From Sphingomonas sp. (lineage in GTDB: Bacteria > Pseudomonadota > Alphaproteobacteria > Sphingomonadales > Sphingomonadaceae): a DNA stretch of 64,000 nt. The stretch covers positions 124,001 through 188,000 of the forward strand of contig NZ_JAGHZV010000008.1 in NCBI RefSeq assembly GCF_017745215.1. The letters run 5' to 3'. Position 1 is the stretch's first letter; each line of letters starts with the position of its first letter. Below, one piece after another: positions 62,148 to 64,000 of the stretch. The notes beneath the pieces are model-generated. The model saw only the letters and a program-made list of their open reading frames with translations. It did not search any database and was not told the origin of the DNA. Both the position numbers and the translations under genes were made by a program.

Positions 62148-62223
62148 TGGTGCCGCTTGCGTGACTCGAACACGCGACCCCCGCATTACGAATGCGATGC
62201 TCTACCGGCTGAGCTAAAGCGGC
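62148..62223 (-). tRNA. tRNA-Thr (anticodon CGU)
   Basis: 76 bases with CCA encoded. Acceptor GCCGCTT pairs with AAGCGGC; the D arm has AGCTC and GAGC; the anticodon stem GCATT/AATGC encloses TTCGTAA with CGT; the T arm has GTTCGAGTC. CGU reads the ACG threonine codon, frequent at this GC content. Confidence 0.95.
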
Positions 62224-62421
62224 CCTGCGGCACGCGAGGTGCCGCTCAGAGGCGGGCCGCTTACCAGCAAGGTTCGGGGGTTGCAAGGCACTCCGGATCG
62301 GCCAGCCGCCATCGACGGTGATAAGGGCGCACCCGCATCCCGCCTTTACGCTGCGTTTACCATGGAGCGTGCAAAAGAGCGCGAACAGGGAAGGGGCCGG
62401 TTGCCCCAACGGAGCGTTCGC

Positions 62422-63690
62422 ATGGATATGTCGCGCGGCATCAACGACTCGTCCAGCCTCGATCACGAGGTGGAAGACGAGGCAGTCTCGGACCGCCCGC
62501 TCGATATCGGCAACGACGAGCGGCGCATGCACGTGCGCGCCTACAACCACTGGGTCTCGCTGCTCGGCGGGCGCGCCTACCCCTCGATCGAGGACCTCGA
62601 TCCCGAGAATATCGCCGATTTCGGCCAGAATTCGGTGCTGCTCGACTTCACCAACGGCATCGAGGATCCGGTGATCCGCTTCCTCGGCCGCTCGCTGCGC
62701 GAGGAATGCGGCGTCGACGCCTCGACGATCCGCGTCGCCGAAGTGCCCAGCCGCTCGCTGCTCTCGCGCCTCACCGACCACTATCTCCAGATCATCGCGA
62801 ATCGCGCGCCGATCGGGTTCGAGGCCGAGTTCGTCGGCACACGCGGGCACAACACGCTCTATCGCGGCATCCTGATGCCGTTCTCGTCCGACGAGGACAC
62901 GATCGACTTCATCTATGGCGTGATCAACTGGAAGGAGCTGGTCGACGCCGAGACGCAGGCGCGGCTCAACGCCGAGATCGAGGAAGCGCGCCGCACCGCG
63001 CCGACGCCCTCGCTCGCTCCGGTCTGGGCCGACGGCCCGAGCGCGGGCTTCGCCGATGCGGCGCTCGACACCGGCACCGAGCTTCTCCCGGCCCCGCTCC
63101 CCGTCGACGCGACGCTGGCCGACCGGCTGGCCGCCGCGCGCGACTCGGCGGCGCAAGCGAGCGCCACCGACACGCGCAGCCGCTCGGCGCTCTACCGCGC
63201 CCTCGCCCGCGCCTATGATTTCGCGATCGCCGCCGAGGACGATGCCGAGGGCTTCGCCGAACTGCTCGAGCTCAATGGCCTGCGCGCCCAGGCGCGCGCG
63301 CCGATGACGCCGTGCGTCAAGCTCGTCTTCGGCGCCGGCTACGACAAGACGCGAGTCACCGAATTCGCCGCGGTGCTGACCCATGCCCAGCGCAACGCCG
63401 TGCCCGAGGGCGGGCTCGACGGCTGGCTCGAAGTCGCCGAGGGTGGGATCAAGGGCGTCGTCGCCGCCGAGCGCGCGCTCAGGCGCCCCGCGCCGGCGCA
63501 GGACATCTTCGCCCGCGCCGCCGAGGAGCTGCGCAGCCGCCCCCCGCTCGCGCATGTGCCGATCGAGGCGGGTGCGAACGAGTTCGTCGTGCTGATCGCG
63601 CGCGCCGGCGAAGGCGGGCTCGACATCGTCGCAGCGGTGGACAGCGATGCGGCGCTGACCGAGCGGGTGGTGAAGAAGGCCGCGGCCTGA
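62422..63690 (+). CDS. PAS-domain protein, sphingomonad type
   Basis: 422 residues. N-terminal half (about 30-180) resembles the PAS_5-type domain: HVRAYNHWVSLLGGRAYPS, NIADFGQNSVLLDF, RGILMPFSSD, FIYGVINW. The C-terminal half is a helical region of unknown role, with no kinase or GGDEF domain. ATG 62422 is chosen for GGAG 7 bases upstream; the frame is open to 62239. Likely a cytoplasmic sensor or scaffold; target unknown. Confidence 0.75.
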   Translation: MDMSRGINDSSSLDHEVEDEAVSDRPLDIGNDERRMHVRAYNHWVSLLGGRAYPSIEDLDPENIADFGQNSVLLDFTNGIEDPVIRFLGRSLREECGVDASTIRVAEVPSRSLLSRLTDHYLQIIANRAPIGFEAEFVGTRGHNTLYRGILMPFSSDEDTIDFIYGVINWKELVDAETQARLNAEIEEARRTAPTPSLAPVWADGPSAGFADAALDTGTELLPAPLPVDATLADRLAAARDSAAQASATDTRSRSALYRALARAYDFAIAAEDDAEGFAELLELNGLRAQARAPMTPCVKLVFGAGYDKTRVTEFAAVLTHAQRNAVPEGGLDGWLEVAEGGIKGVVAAERALRRPAPAQDIFARAAEELRSRPPLAHVPIEAGANEFVVLIARAGEGGLDIVAAVDSDAALTERVVKKAAA

Positions 63691-63704
63691 GGGCAGACTG
63701 ACGG

Positions 63705-63788
63705 CCGTCACCCCGGCGAAAGCCGGGACCCAGGGCCAAGAGCGACATTCTTTGCAACCCTGGGTCCCGGCCTTCGCCGGGATGACGG
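63705..63788. repeat. REP-type inverted repeat
   Basis: Arm 63705-63735 and its near-exact reverse complement 63758-63788 (about 31 bases, core CCCGGCGAA-N-GCCGGGACC) with a 22-base loop. Lies between the PAS gene and the next gene, where it may act as a transcription barrier. A degenerate copy of one arm is at 1303-1331. Confidence 0.75.
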
Positions 63789-63885
63789 TTGATGGGTCGT
63801 CGGAACCGACCCTGGCGCCTACACTAGTCACAAATGATACCACAACGGCCTTGAGGTCGTAACGGCGCGGGCGCATAGGGCCGCG

Positions 63886-64000
63886 ATGCCCAAGATCACA
63901 AAGGCGCTGACCGAAGCGCTTGAAGCGCGGCTCCTCGAAGGAGCCCTCCCGGGAGAAGTCGAAGGGTTCGGGGAGGCCGATCGCGCCACCGCCGCGTCCT
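63886..64000 (+). CDS. start of a gene, probably NAD-glutamate dehydrogenase (3'-truncated)
   Basis: An ATG at 63886 opens a frame through the window end. The first residues (KITKALTEALEARLLEGALP) followed by GEVEGFGEADRA resemble the N-terminus of the very large NAD-dependent glutamate dehydrogenases of alphaproteobacteria. Only 38 residues are visible, so the call is tentative. Confidence 0.5.
   Translation, partial: MPKITKALTEALEARLLEGALPGEVEGFGEADRATAAS

Noticed and set aside
62100..62223. tRNA-Thr as integration site of a genomic island including the RHS locus
   Set aside because: No integrase and no repeat of the tRNA 3' end found elsewhere in the window.
63697..63711. CTGAC-GGCC-GTCAC, similar to the FNR box at 2228
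   Set aside because: Both half-sites lack the first T/last A and it lies at the edge of a REP arm after a gene.

Overview
The window is a very GC-rich, densely packed chromosomal segment of an alphaproteobacterium, most likely a sphingomonad (Sphingomonas or a close relative). This rests on three large TonB-dependent receptors with (D/E)xxVTG boxes, two FecI/FecR/TonB modules, paired FNR/FixK-type regulators beside cytochrome bd, and family-typical proteins (OmpW, MBOAT/SGNH pairs, MmgE/PrpD, DgcN/DgcA). No gene is from a phage or plasmid backbone, and no transposase or integrase was seen.

Layout. 1-2.2 kb: the end of an acyl-CoA dehydrogenase and a fatty-acid hydroxylase. 2.2-12.6 kb: a low-oxygen island holding cydABX, cydDC, oxygen-independent hemN, ompW, two [4Fe-4S]-type FNR paralogs and a small unknown protein. 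Four FNR-box palindromes sit in its three divergent intergenic regions. 12.6-17.3 kb: a cell-surface O-acetylation operon (two SGNH proteins, an MBOAT acyltransferase, a small membrane protein) divergent from an XRE regulator. 17.6-26.8 kb: ECF module 1, sigma - FecR - STN/TonB receptor - S9 peptidase, with a divergent amidohydrolase. 26.8-36 kb: ECF module 2, sigma - FecR - STN/TonB receptor - SbmA/BacA-like ABC transporter - thioredoxin - unknown 281-aa protein - M3 peptidase, linked by 4-nt or shorter overlaps. Each ECF module carries its own duplicated promoter motif in front of both the sigma gene and the receptor gene.

36.4-50.9 kb: a D-amino-acid (probably D-glutamate) utilisation region. 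One arm (minus strand) is lysR - dgcN - dgcA - dicarboxylate symporter - MmgE/PrpD - TonB receptor - binding protein. The divergent arm is N-acyl-D-amino-acid deacylase - MFS transporter - CapA-like protein. Three AT-N11-AT palindromes lie in front of dgcN, the deacylase/lysR pair and the MmgE/PrpD gene, and suggest one LysR regulon. 51.3-62.0 kb: a 3298-residue RHS-repeat protein with an internal LysM domain and a variable C-terminus carrying a TonB-box-like motif, followed by a short unknown gene that could be its immunity partner. Base use is visibly less GC-rich here, suggesting a separate history. 62.1-64 kb: tRNA-Thr(CGU), a PAS-domain protein, a REP-type inverted repeat and the start of what is probably NAD-glutamate dehydrogenase.

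How the parts fit: the best candidate for an undescribed system is ECF module 2. It reads as a complete peptide-scavenging route: outer-membrane receptor, inner-membrane peptide ABC transporter, thioredoxin to reduce disulfides, a protein of unknown role, and a cytoplasmic oligopeptidase. The D-glutamate region and the RHS/LysM locus come next. All functional statements are from reading the sequence; no database search was run.
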